Virus record (IMG/VR): IMGVR_UViG_3300037485_000579
Coordinates: 1 to 38,724 of that record
Strand: one strand, 5' to 3'
DNA: 38,724 nucleotides
Source of the DNA: a virus
Shown: piece after piece, positions 23,739 through 32,453 of the stretch
Layout of the letters: the number at the start of each line of letters is the position of its first letter
Position numbering within the stretch: the stretch's first letter is position 1
Made by a program: the position numbers and the translations under genes
Notes under the pieces: model-generated
What the model saw: the letters and a program-made list of their open reading frames with translations, nothing else
Database searches by the model: none
Told to the model about the DNA's origin: nothing

Positions 23739-24061
23739 TACTTGAAGTCTTATCCGATAGAAAGTATGTTGCAACGTACGCAGATAGATTGGTATCTATT
23801 AACGTTGACGGGCATTTAGTTGACATGATTGACGTATCGGGTAACATTGACATTGTTGTCGGTTATCCTTTAAACCACAGACAAACAATCAGAGAGTTAG
23901 ACGGACGAAATAAAGTAGTAATTACTAATTCACGTATCGAGCTTACCAATGCGATTGATGCTAATGCTGAATTTGAATCTGCTAAAAATGGTGTTAATGA
24001 AACCGTTAACAAAGCAGTAGATTTGAACAAAAGAAAACTTCTTAATTCCATATCCCTATGA
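23735..24061 (+). CDS. Hypothetical protein after terminase
   Basis: A 108-residue protein, beta-rich in the first half (ILEVLSDRKYVATYADRL) and helical later, with several Asn and Lys. It overlaps its neighbours by ATGA. Somewhat AT-richer than the terminase. Not recognised. Confidence 0.65.
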   Translation: MILEVLSDRKYVATYADRLVSINVDGHLVDMIDVSGNIDIVVGYPLNHRQTIRELDGRNKVVITNSRIELTNAIDANAEFESAKNGVNETVNKAVDLNKRKLLNSISL

Positions 24062-24402
24062 GCGTTTGTTCACTTTGTTACAATGCAGGAGCGTTTATCG
24101 AATCCTGTGCTTCGGGGCTTACCTTTTGGACGGTAACACCTGACACCTCCTTCCTCGTCTGTCTCCAGCACAACGCAACAGGACGGGTGCAGACCTTTCC
24201 TGCTACCTCCGATGAAGATGGTATCATCACCGTTGAAGGTATCGAGGTAGACCCATTACAAGGCTATACGCTATTCGTCACCCTTGGAGGGGTCAACGGA
24301 ACGCATGAAACGATTACAGTAGACGCCGTGGCATACACTTGCATCTCGTTCTCTATCGTGCAGTCAGACACAGAGCCTGCCATCATAACCCTCACCGACT
24401 GA
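24058..24402 (+). CDS. Cys-rich beta protein, possible virion component
   Basis: A 114-residue protein with Cys pairs near its start (VCSLCYNAGAFIESC) and a beta-sandwich-like pattern afterwards (LTFWTVTPDTSFLVCLQH; YTLFVTLGGVNG). The Cys-rich beginning and beta domain resemble the N-terminal style of the tail protein at 30205 (TECGCSPG). It may be a tail or decoration protein. Function is not assigned. Confidence 0.65.
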   Translation: MSVCSLCYNAGAFIESCASGLTFWTVTPDTSFLVCLQHNATGRVQTFPATSDEDGIITVEGIEVDPLQGYTLFVTLGGVNGTHETITVDAVAYTCISFSIVQSDTEPAIITLTD

Positions 24403-24608
24403 TGAAGACGATACTCGCTATCATAGAAGGGTGGTGGTACTATGCGACCAGCAACAGAGAGGCACGGGCAAGGAGCAAGCCGAGAACGGCAATCTGTTCA
24501 CTATGCCAGCACAAGGATAAGAGGCTGAATCTATGCAAAGACTGTGGCTGCTTCCTGCCAGCAAAGACGAGAGTAGAAGACGCACAATGCCCATACGGTT
24601 ACTGGTGA
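24402..24608 (+). CDS. Zinc-ribbon protein (CxxC...CxxCGC...CP type)
   Basis: A 68-residue protein with CSLC (near residue 32), CKDCGC (near 45), and a final CPYGYW. The pattern, with FLPAKTR between, matches a small zinc-binding family (DUF6171-like) common near late genes of phages. A role as a late regulator or assembly factor is possible; none is established. Starts by sharing one base with the stop of the previous gene. Confidence 0.75.
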   Translation: MKTILAIIEGWWYYATSNREARARSKPRTAICSLCQHKDKRLNLCKDCGCFLPAKTRVEDAQCPYGYW

Positions 24609-24871
24609 GTGCGTTTATCATAGTCACCTCGGTGCTGATGGAGTTTGACGGTACGATCGAAGATGACGAACTTCGGAACATGAGTGCTGTTGAGGTCGGC
24701 TTCTGCAAGGTGCTGGTGAGCATTGCCAACATTGAGATGGTACTTGAACTGGCAGACGAGAACAGAACCGAGATAAAGACTATAGGACAAGAGAAAATAT
24801 ACTGCCTAAATTCTATCGATGAAATTATTCAGAAGATTAATGCCTCGCAAGTTGTGGCATCTATTCAATAA
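24587..24871 (+). CDS. Hypothetical protein before tail chaperone
   Basis: A 94-residue protein with a hydrophobic start (LLVSAFIIVTSVLM) then an acidic region (EFDGTIEDDELRNM) and a helical end. The start is uncertain: ATG 24587, GTG 24605 (which would make a GTGA overlap like the neighbours) and ATG 24638 are all possible. If 24638 is right, the hydrophobic stretch is not translated. No family is recognised. Confidence 0.5.
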   Translation: MPIRLLVSAFIIVTSVLMEFDGTIEDDELRNMSAVEVGFCKVLVSIANIEMVLELADENRTEIKTIGQEKIYCLNSIDEIIQKINASQVVASIQ

Positions 24872-25457
24872 GTGGGAAGCCAAACAGACCACGCTCAACC
24901 TCGTGAAGGTATTCACTCACGATGGGCATGGCTACCTACGATTTCCTAAAGAAGTCAATATGCCACTTGAAAGGTTCAGTATGTCGATGGCATTACTCGA
25001 ACGGTTGAGCAGCGGACTGTCAGGCAAGGAGATGGAGAGCATCCTAAACGAGATGGAGAAAGCATTGAGCGCAGGACTCGGTAACCCGAAGAACGCAGCC
25101 CTGATGGCTACCTATATCCACATCATCAGAGAGAGGCAAGACAGCGTGATACACCGTGACCTACTACTGAACATAGCAGCCACTTGGGTGATACGTGACG
25201 ATGAAGACCCGTTTATCATCAACCCTGATATTCACAAGGAGAAGCTGGACGTATTCGAGGCGATGTGCAAGGAGGGGTCGCACGATTTTTTTACACGACT
25301 GGGTATCGAGCCATTGACTCCCTTAATGTCTATGTCAGCAGAAGACTTTCAGACGCTATGGGAACACAACGTGCAACAGCAACGCAAGCTGGTGGCAGCG
25401 TTAACCCTGCTGGATACTCACCGCGATACAGGGCGAACAAAGCCCAAGAGAGACTGA
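24819..25457 (+). CDS. Tail assembly chaperone candidate
   Basis: A 212-residue mainly helical protein directly before the tape measure region, the standard place for the tail chaperone (lambda gpG type). The body carries helices such as ERFSMSMALLERLSSGLSG and NEMEKALSAGLG and ends basic. A T TTT TTT slippery sequence at 25286-25292 could shift some ribosomes into the -1 frame, which is open to 25582. The start may be ATG 24819 (53-base overlap with the previous gene) or ATG 24840. The chaperone call rests on position, size and the frameshift layout. Confidence 0.65.
   Translation: MKLFRRLMPRKLWHLFNKWEAKQTTLNLVKVFTHDGHGYLRFPKEVNMPLERFSMSMALLERLSSGLSGKEMESILNEMEKALSAGLGNPKNAALMATYIHIIRERQDSVIHRDLLLNIAATWVIRDDEDPFIINPDIHKEKLDVFEAMCKEGSHDFFTRLGIEPLTPLMSMSAEDFQTLWEHNVQQQRKLVAALTLLDTHRDTGRTKPKRD
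25286..25292 (+). other. Candidate -1 ribosomal frameshift site T TTT TTT
   Basis: Seven T are aligned as T TTT TTT in the chaperone frame (GAT TTT TTT ACA). A -1 slip continues with TAC and reads without stop to 25582, just past the tape measure start at 25572. The -1 frame is open from 25229. This is the layout of gpG-gpGT in many siphophages. Whether a stimulatory structure follows is not evident by eye. Confidence 0.4.
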
Positions 25458-25468
25458 AGGAGCAAGTC

Positions 25469-25582
25469 ATGGCGATGTGTGACGGTGACGTGCTGGCATA
25501 CAATCAGATGATGCGTAACGATGTTGAGGTATTTATCCTTAAATTTGAGTCGTTCGTAAAATCTCTAAATCGTGGCAGCTAA
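25469..25582 (+). CDS. Chaperone -1 frame extension or small separate protein
   Basis: The frame that ends at 25582 carries KAQERLKEQVMAMCDGDVL in its protein-like part, then QMMRNDVEVFILKFESFV. If made by -1 frameshift from the chaperone gene it would be a T-type domain that contacts the tape measure protein. If made separately, the ATG at 25469 gives 37 residues. It overlaps the tape measure start by 11 bases. Either reading is possible. Confidence 0.5.
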   Translation: MAMCDGDVLAYNQMMRNDVEVFILKFESFVKSLNRGS

Positions 25583-28235
25583 CATACTTGTAACCTTCAC
25601 CGCCGATAGCGACTCCCTAAACGCTTCAGTTAAGCAAGCCACTAAAGATATAGCGGTCGTAGGAGATAAAGCAGCAGAAGCAGGGGCAAAGGCATCAGAA
25701 GCATTCAAGGACGCTGGCAAGTCGGCAGCAGCAGCATTCAGCAGTGGTCAGGTAAAGGCAGCTATTGACTCTCAGGTGAAGAGCATTGACTCACTACGGG
25801 CTGGCATCGATAAGCTGTACAAAGAAGAGTTGAAGTTACTTCAGCAAGGGCAGAAGCAATCAGCAGCGTATAAGAAGAACGTTGAAGAGGCTGCAAAGCT
25901 AAGAGTAGAACTTGACAAACTGAGCAAAGGAACGACCGTCTACGGCAACGAGACAGGCAAGGTAGAGAAGGCAGCCGTATCTCTCAAGACTCAATTAAAG
26001 AACCTAAAGGCTGAACTATCGAACCTAGAATCACAGGGGCAGGAGAACAGCAAGGCATTCCAAGACACAGCATTCCAAGCAGCAAGGCTGGAGGATCAGA
26101 TAGGCGATACTAACGAACGGGTACGGGTGCTGGCATCCGATACGTTTAAGTTCGATGCTGCTGTCGGTGCTATTAAGGGGCTGGCTGCTGGTTTCTCCAT
26201 CGCCCAAGGTGCTGTCGCTATCTTCGGAGAAGAGAACAAAGATTTGCAGAAGGTCATCGCCCAAACGCAAGGAGCGATAGCTTTACTCTCAGGACTTCAG
26301 GAGATAGGTACATTAGTAACTGGCAATGGTTCAACAAAGATAGCATTTCAGAATATCTTCATGAAGGAGAAGGTAGTAGTCACCACGGCTGCTGCTTCTG
26401 CTACGGGCGCACTCGCTACCGCCGAGGAAGGTGCTGCTGTTGCTACCCTCACCACGGTTCGAAGCCTTAACCTACTGAAGCTGGCTATTGCCGGAACAGG
26501 TATAGGGCTATTGGTAATCGGTTTGGTTGCATTGTATTCTATTTATCAGAAGAATGCAGAGGCTACTAAGAGATTTGAAGATGCACAAAAAAGTGCTAAT
26601 GATGAATTGAAAAAAAGCAAGAAGCAAATAAAAGACTTAGTAGATGAGCAAATAACATTAAATGAGCAGTTATTAGTTTCACAAGGGACATTAAGCCAGG
26701 AAAAGGCAAATCAAAATAAAATTGATAGAGAGGCTGCAAAGAAAAACATAACAGATACAAAAGATTTATACGCAGAAAAACAAAAGCAATTAGACATAGC
26801 ATTTGATTTAAGAAAAGAAATCAAAAATCAAGAAGCAATAGTTAAAGCATTAGGCGATGTCGAAAAGAAAGGTGCTATCGATAGGCTTGAATCATTAAAG
26901 AAAAGTTTAGCTGGATCAGAAGAATTAAGCAGGAAGATTACTGCTGATATAAAATCTATAAAAGACGCTAATAACGAAGCTGCTAAAACAAGCAAAACTA
27001 TTATTGATGTTGATGCTAATAATGAGGCAGCGGATAAGTTGAAGGATATTAACGACAAACTACTCGAAGAACGTAAAGATAACGAGAAGCGATTCAGAGA
27101 TTTTGCAAGGTCGCAATTTACCGAAGCATTAAAGTTTGAAGTTACGATTAACGATGCTCTACTTGCCGTTCAGAAAGAAAGACGAGACAAGGAGTTGCAG
27201 TTTATCAAAGACTTCAACATCAAGAAGACCACACTTGACCTAACAACAGAAGAACAGCTACTCAGCCAACGTGCTACGTTCCTAAAGGCAGAGGAGGCAG
27301 TTGGACAGGGTGGTTTAGATAATCGTATCAACATCATTCAAACGGAAGCAGCAGCACGCATCGCAGCCGTTCGTGATAGTGTAGGGTTCACACAAGACGC
27401 AGAGAATCAGATTCGAATCATCAACGCAGATGCTCAGGCAGCGATAACAGAACAAACCAAAGCCGAGTTTCAGAAGCGAACAGATGTGGTCTTTGAATAC
27501 GTTAATGCCATTGGATCTGCATTCTCAGCCATCAATGACCTTAGCAAGCAACTAAGCGAGAACCGTATAGCTGACATCACAGCAACGAGTGAGGCGGAGT
27601 TAAAAGCTATTAACGACTCAACCGATACAGAACGTCAGAAGGATCGGGAGAGAACAGCGTTAGCGAAAAAGACTGCTGCTGCTATCGCAGTTGAGAAGAC
27701 AAAGCAAGCGAAGCAGGACAAGGCACTTGCTTTATTCAATATTGCCGTTAATACAGCACAGGCGATCATTGGATTCTTAGCTAATCCTGGAGGGGCGCAA
27801 GGAGTTGCTCTTTCAATTATCGCTGGGGTAAGCGGTGCTGCTCAACTTGCAGCCGTAGCAGCCAAGCCGATACCTAAGTTCGAACGAGGTGGGGTGATAG
27901 GCGGTCAACGTCACAGCCAAGGCGGAACAATGATAGAAGCCGAACGTGATGAGTTTATCGTCAACCGTGGGCAGTCTGTCAAGCACCGCCAAGAACTAAA
28001 TGCCATGAACACATCATCATCAGCATTCAGAAAGCTGATTGACGAACGCTACGTGCGCCCTGCTAATATGTCATATATGCTGCAAGATAAACGCCGTAGC
28101 GATGGTGTAATAGTCAATGCAAAATTGGACAGCCGGAGCATGGAGAGTGAGTTGAGAGGGCTGCGGAAAGATATTCGCAAGTCAGGACGTAAAGGAATTA
28201 ACAACAGCATTGATACACGCTATTCATGGCAGTAG
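25572..28235 (+). CDS. Tail tape measure protein
   Basis: An 887-residue protein, the largest in the genome, that sets tail length. Long helical stretches and Ala-rich regions fill residues 30-230; a hydrophobic segment near 300-325 (LLKLAIAGTGIGLLVIGLVALYSIY in two parts) is typical; a charged coiled coil spans about 330-500; and the C-terminal region has GGVIGGQRHSQGGTMIEAE, a recurring tape measure motif. The start is GTG 25572; no ATG lies close by. The coiled-coil part (about 26530-27060) is noticeably AT-richer than the rest. Confidence 0.9.
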   Translation: MAANILVTFTADSDSLNASVKQATKDIAVVGDKAAEAGAKASEAFKDAGKSAAAAFSSGQVKAAIDSQVKSIDSLRAGIDKLYKEELKLLQQGQKQSAAYKKNVEEAAKLRVELDKLSKGTTVYGNETGKVEKAAVSLKTQLKNLKAELSNLESQGQENSKAFQDTAFQAARLEDQIGDTNERVRVLASDTFKFDAAVGAIKGLAAGFSIAQGAVAIFGEENKDLQKVIAQTQGAIALLSGLQEIGTLVTGNGSTKIAFQNIFMKEKVVVTTAAASATGALATAEEGAAVATLTTVRSLNLLKLAIAGTGIGLLVIGLVALYSIYQKNAEATKRFEDAQKSANDELKKSKKQIKDLVDEQITLNEQLLVSQGTLSQEKANQNKIDREAAKKNITDTKDLYAEKQKQLDIAFDLRKEIKNQEAIVKALGDVEKKGAIDRLESLKKSLAGSEELSRKITADIKSIKDANNEAAKTSKTIIDVDANNEAADKLKDINDKLLEERKDNEKRFRDFARSQFTEALKFEVTINDALLAVQKERRDKELQFIKDFNIKKTTLDLTTEEQLLSQRATFLKAEEAVGQGGLDNRINIIQTEAAARIAAVRDSVGFTQDAENQIRIINADAQAAITEQTKAEFQKRTDVVFEYVNAIGSAFSAINDLSKQLSENRIADITATSEAELKAINDSTDTERQKDRERTALAKKTAAAIAVEKTKQAKQDKALALFNIAVNTAQAIIGFLANPGGAQGVALSIIAGVSGAAQLAAVAAKPIPKFERGGVIGGQRHSQGGTMIEAERDEFIVNRGQSVKHRQELNAMNTSSSAFRKLIDERYVRPANMSYMLQDKRRSDGVIVNAKLDSRSMESELRGLRKDIRKSGRKGINNSIDTRYSWQ

Positions 28236-30208
28236 ATATAAGATTCATTATTGACGGGGCAGACCGTGGGCAGCCATTGAACGCTGATGAGTTTGGCTTC
28301 ACCATTAACGAAAACCCTGAAGTAAACGCTCGGATAGTATCGTTTGACAATGACCTCATCTTTAGCGGTGGGATGTATAAGTACCTGTTCGGAATCTTAG
28401 TTGATACCGGAGGGTGCGAACTACTCGATGTGAAGGTTGAGTATCTATGCGCTGGCAGTTGGAAAAAGTTAGTCGATGGCTATATCATTATCTCTGAATG
28501 CTCCTACGACATTGACAAGTGCCAAGTCAAGACCAAGATATACGATGAGTCCTTTAGCACCAAGATAAACAACAACAAGGCTGTTCCTTTCTCACTTGCC
28601 TGTACGTTCACTAAGAATCTCGTTCCGGTAGTAGCACCGACCCCAATCAAGGGAAAGTTCTTCAACCCTCCTACGGGCATCTATGATACTGAGTTCATCT
28701 ACGGGGTATCGCTGTTTGATGCTTTCAAGCATTTGATTACTTGTATGAGTGATGGTCTTATTGACTTCGCCAGCGATCTTCTGAACTTTGATGCAACGGT
28801 GAGTGACCCTTCGTTCTTATTGGTGACTAACGGTGAGGCGATATTCAACAGGGGCAAGAATGAAACCGTAGTATCGTTTGAGTCGCTCTACACCGCGATG
28901 AAGAAGAAGCTGAATCTCGGTATTCAGTTTGAGAAGCAAGCCAACGGAAGACCGCTACTAAGAATAGAACAGGCATCGTACTTCTTTGAGCAGACACCAT
29001 CGGTTAACCTATACGACCAGCCGAGCATTGACCTTCGATTCGATACTCAGAGCCAGTACGCAGCTATCAACTTCGGTGGCTCACCGTTCTTAGAAGAGTT
29101 TCAATGTGATAGCGGTAACACTCCCTGCACATTCAATCAGAGTTCTTTCAAGGGATTCAAGGAGGAAACATTCGGGATGACAGGCAAGTGCAATGTAAGC
29201 ACCGTGCTTGAGTTGAGTACAAGCACGGTGGTTTTTGATACCAACGTTATAGAAGACGTTTACCGATTCAATGCAGAAGACTACCGGACAAGTACCTTTA
29301 TTATTGATTCGTACTACTTCAGTAGCTTTCCTGCACAATACCAAGCGAATCAGTTTGACCCATACGGAACAGGGCAGACGGTATACAACGGAAGCCTAAC
29401 AAATGACAACGTAGCTGTTAATTGGATTGGAGGGTATCCAAACGGGATCTTTAATTTCGTTCAAGGATTCTTGCCGGGAAGTACGCAATTTGAAGCACAA
29501 TCAAACGCTTCTCCTGCGCAGGATTGGGATGTTGCTGATGACTTCACATCATACCGCGATCTTACCGGAACATTTGTTCAGTTCAATAACGAGGTGATTG
29601 ATGTAAGCAATAATTTCGATGGACAGACCTACACCATCCCATACACCGGAACATACACCTTTACTGCTCAGTTCTTATTGGGCATTCCTGATCCTGCTGA
29701 ACTATCGCGTGAGGCATACGCATCGATAAGAAGATATAATGCAGACGAGATACTACTGAGTTACTTCAACGGAGTGATAGCTATGGACGTGGTAGACGAA
29801 GAGCTTATCTGCTCGGTAACCTACGTGGTAGTGTGCAACGAAGGAGATAGGATAAGAGCTGACGTATGGGGCAGGACTGATGGAATTGTACCGGGTGGAC
29901 AGATGATGACCATTGACAATACTTTCGGTGATCAGTTCACTTACTTCGAGGGTATCGGTGAGCCATTCCCTAACGAGTTACAGCCTGTTGACCCGAACTC
30001 AATAAGGAGGATTCTCTACAAATTCGAGAGACCGCTTACGATGGGTGAGATTGAATCGATACTCGCCAATACGAGCAAACCGATTACCTTTGGAAGGTAC
30101 GATGACCCACTTAGGGTGATACCCGGCTACATCAAGACGTTAACGGTTAACAGCCTAATCAAGCAGAACGCAGCAATAGAACTTAAGAGCAACAAGATAC
30201 TGAGATGA
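28226..30208 (+). CDS. Tail tip / baseplate hub candidate (Dit/Tal-like region)
   Basis: A 660-residue protein immediately after the tape measure, the usual position for distal tail and tail-associated proteins. The N-terminal 150 residues are beta-rich with a Cys set, and an inner segment near residues 455-560 (TYTIPYTGTYTFTAQFLLG) looks like a C1q- or TNF-like jelly-roll, suited to receptor contact. No hydrolase motif is found. It overlaps the next gene by 4 bases. The role is assigned from position and domain style. Confidence 0.6.
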   Translation: MAVDIRFIIDGADRGQPLNADEFGFTINENPEVNARIVSFDNDLIFSGGMYKYLFGILVDTGGCELLDVKVEYLCAGSWKKLVDGYIIISECSYDIDKCQVKTKIYDESFSTKINNNKAVPFSLACTFTKNLVPVVAPTPIKGKFFNPPTGIYDTEFIYGVSLFDAFKHLITCMSDGLIDFASDLLNFDATVSDPSFLLVTNGEAIFNRGKNETVVSFESLYTAMKKKLNLGIQFEKQANGRPLLRIEQASYFFEQTPSVNLYDQPSIDLRFDTQSQYAAINFGGSPFLEEFQCDSGNTPCTFNQSSFKGFKEETFGMTGKCNVSTVLELSTSTVVFDTNVIEDVYRFNAEDYRTSTFIIDSYYFSSFPAQYQANQFDPYGTGQTVYNGSLTNDNVAVNWIGGYPNGIFNFVQGFLPGSTQFEAQSNASPAQDWDVADDFTSYRDLTGTFVQFNNEVIDVSNNFDGQTYTIPYTGTYTFTAQFLLGIPDPAELSREAYASIRRYNADEILLSYFNGVIAMDVVDEELICSVTYVVVCNEGDRIRADVWGRTDGIVPGGQMMTIDNTFGDQFTYFEGIGEPFPNELQPVDPNSIRRILYKFERPLTMGEIESILANTSKPITFGRYDDPLRVIPGYIKTLTVNSLIKQNAAIELKSNKILR

Positions 30209-31821
30209 GTTACACTTCGATACCTAATCAGCCTATCATCTTCCAGCCGTCAACGGCTCTCTCTACTGAATGCGGATGCTCACCCGGTACTTGGAAGCAG
30301 TTAGTCGACTTCGATGATCAGATATTCTTTCAACTTGAAGCAGGGGATTGCACCGAAAAGCTACCGCTATCAGGATTCGACAATACCTCATGGAGCAGAA
30401 CTAAGGGCGATGTATGCTCAACGGAGGCGGTGGTAGGCGGTAACGCAACGGTAGTCTTCACCATGACAGAGCCATTCGAAGTATTCAGAGTGGTGGTGGT
30501 TGTGAACTCCTTGGACGAGGGAAGCCTAACGATGACCTTACAGGGCGGTGACTCATTCACCTTCTACACCGCTGGCACGTATGAGTTATTCTTATCCACG
30601 CAGGAGGCTGTATTAGGCGACCTGAGCCTGTTTCTATTCTTTGCCTCTGATACGTATGTCGGGTGCTTTTCGCTTGACTGCTACGTAGCCGGAATAAAGA
30701 CAGATATTCAAGTTGCTTGGGTGGATGCTGAGACGTTAGAGTTCATCGCTCCTGCTACCTATCTCACCACGGTGGTTGAGAATAAGGTAACGGTTGCCAT
30801 CGACATGACCATTAACGAAGTCGGGGCAGGTTGTTACCGTCTTGCCATCAATGACAACTGCGATGTATGCGTAATTGACGGGCTGTGCAATCAGGAACTA
30901 ATAACAGACGGCGGATGCTGGACGGCTGTTGGCGATGATAATTGGCAGCTATTCCCAAGCGGACAAGCTACGATAGAGGGGGAAGGATTAACTCCTGGCA
31001 ATTACAACTTCACCAACTCAACAGAACTATGCATCGGGAATCAGTATGAGATTTCGTATCTAATCACTTCCCTTGACGGGGGCAATACATTTCGGATAAT
31101 CGGTATAGGGGCTGGAGTAATCAGAACAGATGCCGGAGCGTATACTGAAACAATCACAGCAACAGGAACGAACTTAGCTTTCAGGGCTGGTATCGCTGGT
31201 GCTGGTTACATCGCAGTTGAACAGTTGACCGTTAAGCTGCTCCCTTCCTCGGTTGACTACACGCAGTATTCAGATACGCTGTCTGTTGGAGATTACGATG
31301 ATCCTTGTAAGTTCTTGAACATCGGAGGTTGTAATGCTGCTGACCAGTTCGGCTTTGCGTTTTCCGGTTCTTCGTTCCTCCCTTCTATCAGACTGGAGGG
31401 CATCAAGTATAAGCCTCAGTACGATACGGACGTTGATACCTTCCGCTATGCTTCAGGGCGGTGGTCTGCCTCTTACGTTGACCGCAGAAAGAAATGGTCA
31501 TTTAACTTCGGGCGAGTGCCGGAGCGTGTGCTTGACTTTCTCTCAACTGTTATCTACTACGACAACTGCTACATCAACGATGAGTTATACTTCCCGTCAG
31601 AGGGTGAGTTTCCATCCGTTAGCTGGGAGAACGCAGATAACAGATTCGGCTCAGTTGAGATAGAGATGTACCTAAAGAACGAGAAGGTATCTAAGGTGCT
31701 ATGTGCTGCTGCCGATGCTAACTGTCTACCTTCGATACTCGATAACAACTTAGAAGACTTCCTGCTCACTCAGGATAGCGAACGAATCACAACCGAAGGA
31801 AGCGTGAATATTTTGTGGTAA
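30205..31821 (+). CDS. Tail protein with carbohydrate-binding-like region
   Basis: A 538-residue beta-rich protein. The N-terminus is Cys-rich (TECGCSPGTWK); the centre has GGCWTAVGDDNWQLFPSGQ and a domain that resembles carbohydrate-binding modules (about residues 225-350); the last 100 residues (RRKKWSFNFGRVPERVLDFL; VSWENADNRFGSVEIEMYLK) resemble tail components seen late in Bacteroidota phage operons. Probably part of the tail tip or a side adhesin. The gene's last codons hold the TTTG of a downstream promoter (31812-31838). Confidence 0.6.
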   Translation: MSYTSIPNQPIIFQPSTALSTECGCSPGTWKQLVDFDDQIFFQLEAGDCTEKLPLSGFDNTSWSRTKGDVCSTEAVVGGNATVVFTMTEPFEVFRVVVVVNSLDEGSLTMTLQGGDSFTFYTAGTYELFLSTQEAVLGDLSLFLFFASDTYVGCFSLDCYVAGIKTDIQVAWVDAETLEFIAPATYLTTVVENKVTVAIDMTINEVGAGCYRLAINDNCDVCVIDGLCNQELITDGGCWTAVGDDNWQLFPSGQATIEGEGLTPGNYNFTNSTELCIGNQYEISYLITSLDGGNTFRIIGIGAGVIRTDAGAYTETITATGTNLAFRAGIAGAGYIAVEQLTVKLLPSSVDYTQYSDTLSVGDYDDPCKFLNIGGCNAADQFGFAFSGSSFLPSIRLEGIKYKPQYDTDVDTFRYASGRWSASYVDRRKKWSFNFGRVPERVLDFLSTVIYYDNCYINDELYFPSEGEFPSVSWENADNRFGSVEIEMYLKNEKVSKVLCAAADANCLPSILDNNLEDFLLTQDSERITTEGSVNILW

Positions 31822-31838
31822 AATTTTAATTATCTTTG
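31812..31838 (+). promoter_or_regulatory. Promoter for the tail tube gene (TTTG - 15 nt - TATCTTTG)
   Basis: A perfect TAnnTTTG at 31831-31838, with TTTG at 31812-31815 at a 15-nt distance (shorter than the usual 19-21). The latter is in the end of the previous gene. About 75 nt of leader precede the ATG at 31914, containing two copies of AGCGACCT. Confidence 0.6.
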
Positions 31839-31913
31839 ACTTGTCTTATTGCCCCGTAGGTGTCAAGGAAGCGACCTGTACAACAGCGACCTAACGATTA
31901 AACAACTACAACA

Positions 31914-32453
31914 ATGGGATGCGTATCTTATTGCGATTCCTCACTACTTAGCCATGATTTGGTTAACTGTGGAGAATATAAACTCGGCGGTATCTCCGCT
32001 ATAATTGTAGGGGCTTGCGGAACGACCGTAGCAGACCCATCTTCAGCAGTAGAGATTCAGGCTTTGCTTGATGCTGGAACAGCTAAACTTATCGAAGACA
32101 TCCGATTTGCTCTCCCTGCTGGCTCGCCAGTAACGGTTGACTCACCTATCGGATGTGGTACTCCAATCCGTATCAACGAAGACCGTACTGCTACGCTCTA
32201 CGATGCTAACGTAACGGATGCTAACTCAACCTTTTGGGATGACGTTAACAACCGTCGTATCGGATGGATCATGGCTTACTCATGTGACTCAGGAAAGATT
32301 GTATGGATTGACCCAGCGGTAGGTATCACCACCTCTGCTCAGTTCATCATCCCTGAGCAGAACAACGAACTACAACGCTACGAGGTAACCTTCGCATGGC
32401 GTTCTAAGTCTATCCCTGCTCAGTTACCAGCACCATCCGGAATCTTCGTTTGA
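31914..32453 (+). CDS. Major tail tube protein candidate
   Basis: A 179-residue protein with its own promoter and the same GCT/GGT/AAC-rich codon bias as the major capsid protein, implying very high expression. It is of the size of a siphophage tail tube protein. The N-terminus has Cys residues (GCVSYCDSS, then VNCGEY); the rest is beta-rich with FAWRSK near the end. No fold-specific motif. The order (tail tube after tail tip genes) is unusual, which may explain the separate promoter. Confidence 0.6.
   Translation: MGCVSYCDSSLLSHDLVNCGEYKLGGISAIIVGACGTTVADPSSAVEIQALLDAGTAKLIEDIRFALPAGSPVTVDSPIGCGTPIRINEDRTATLYDANVTDANSTFWDDVNNRRIGWIMAYSCDSGKIVWIDPAVGITTSAQFIIPEQNNELQRYEVTFAWRSKSIPAQLPAPSGIFV

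Noticed and set aside
25229-25468. Long upstream part of the -1 frame as an independent gene from GTG 25265
   Set aside because: It lies entirely within the chaperone gene with poor protein character; only the part after about 25420 looks protein-like, so a frameshift product or a short separate gene is preferred.
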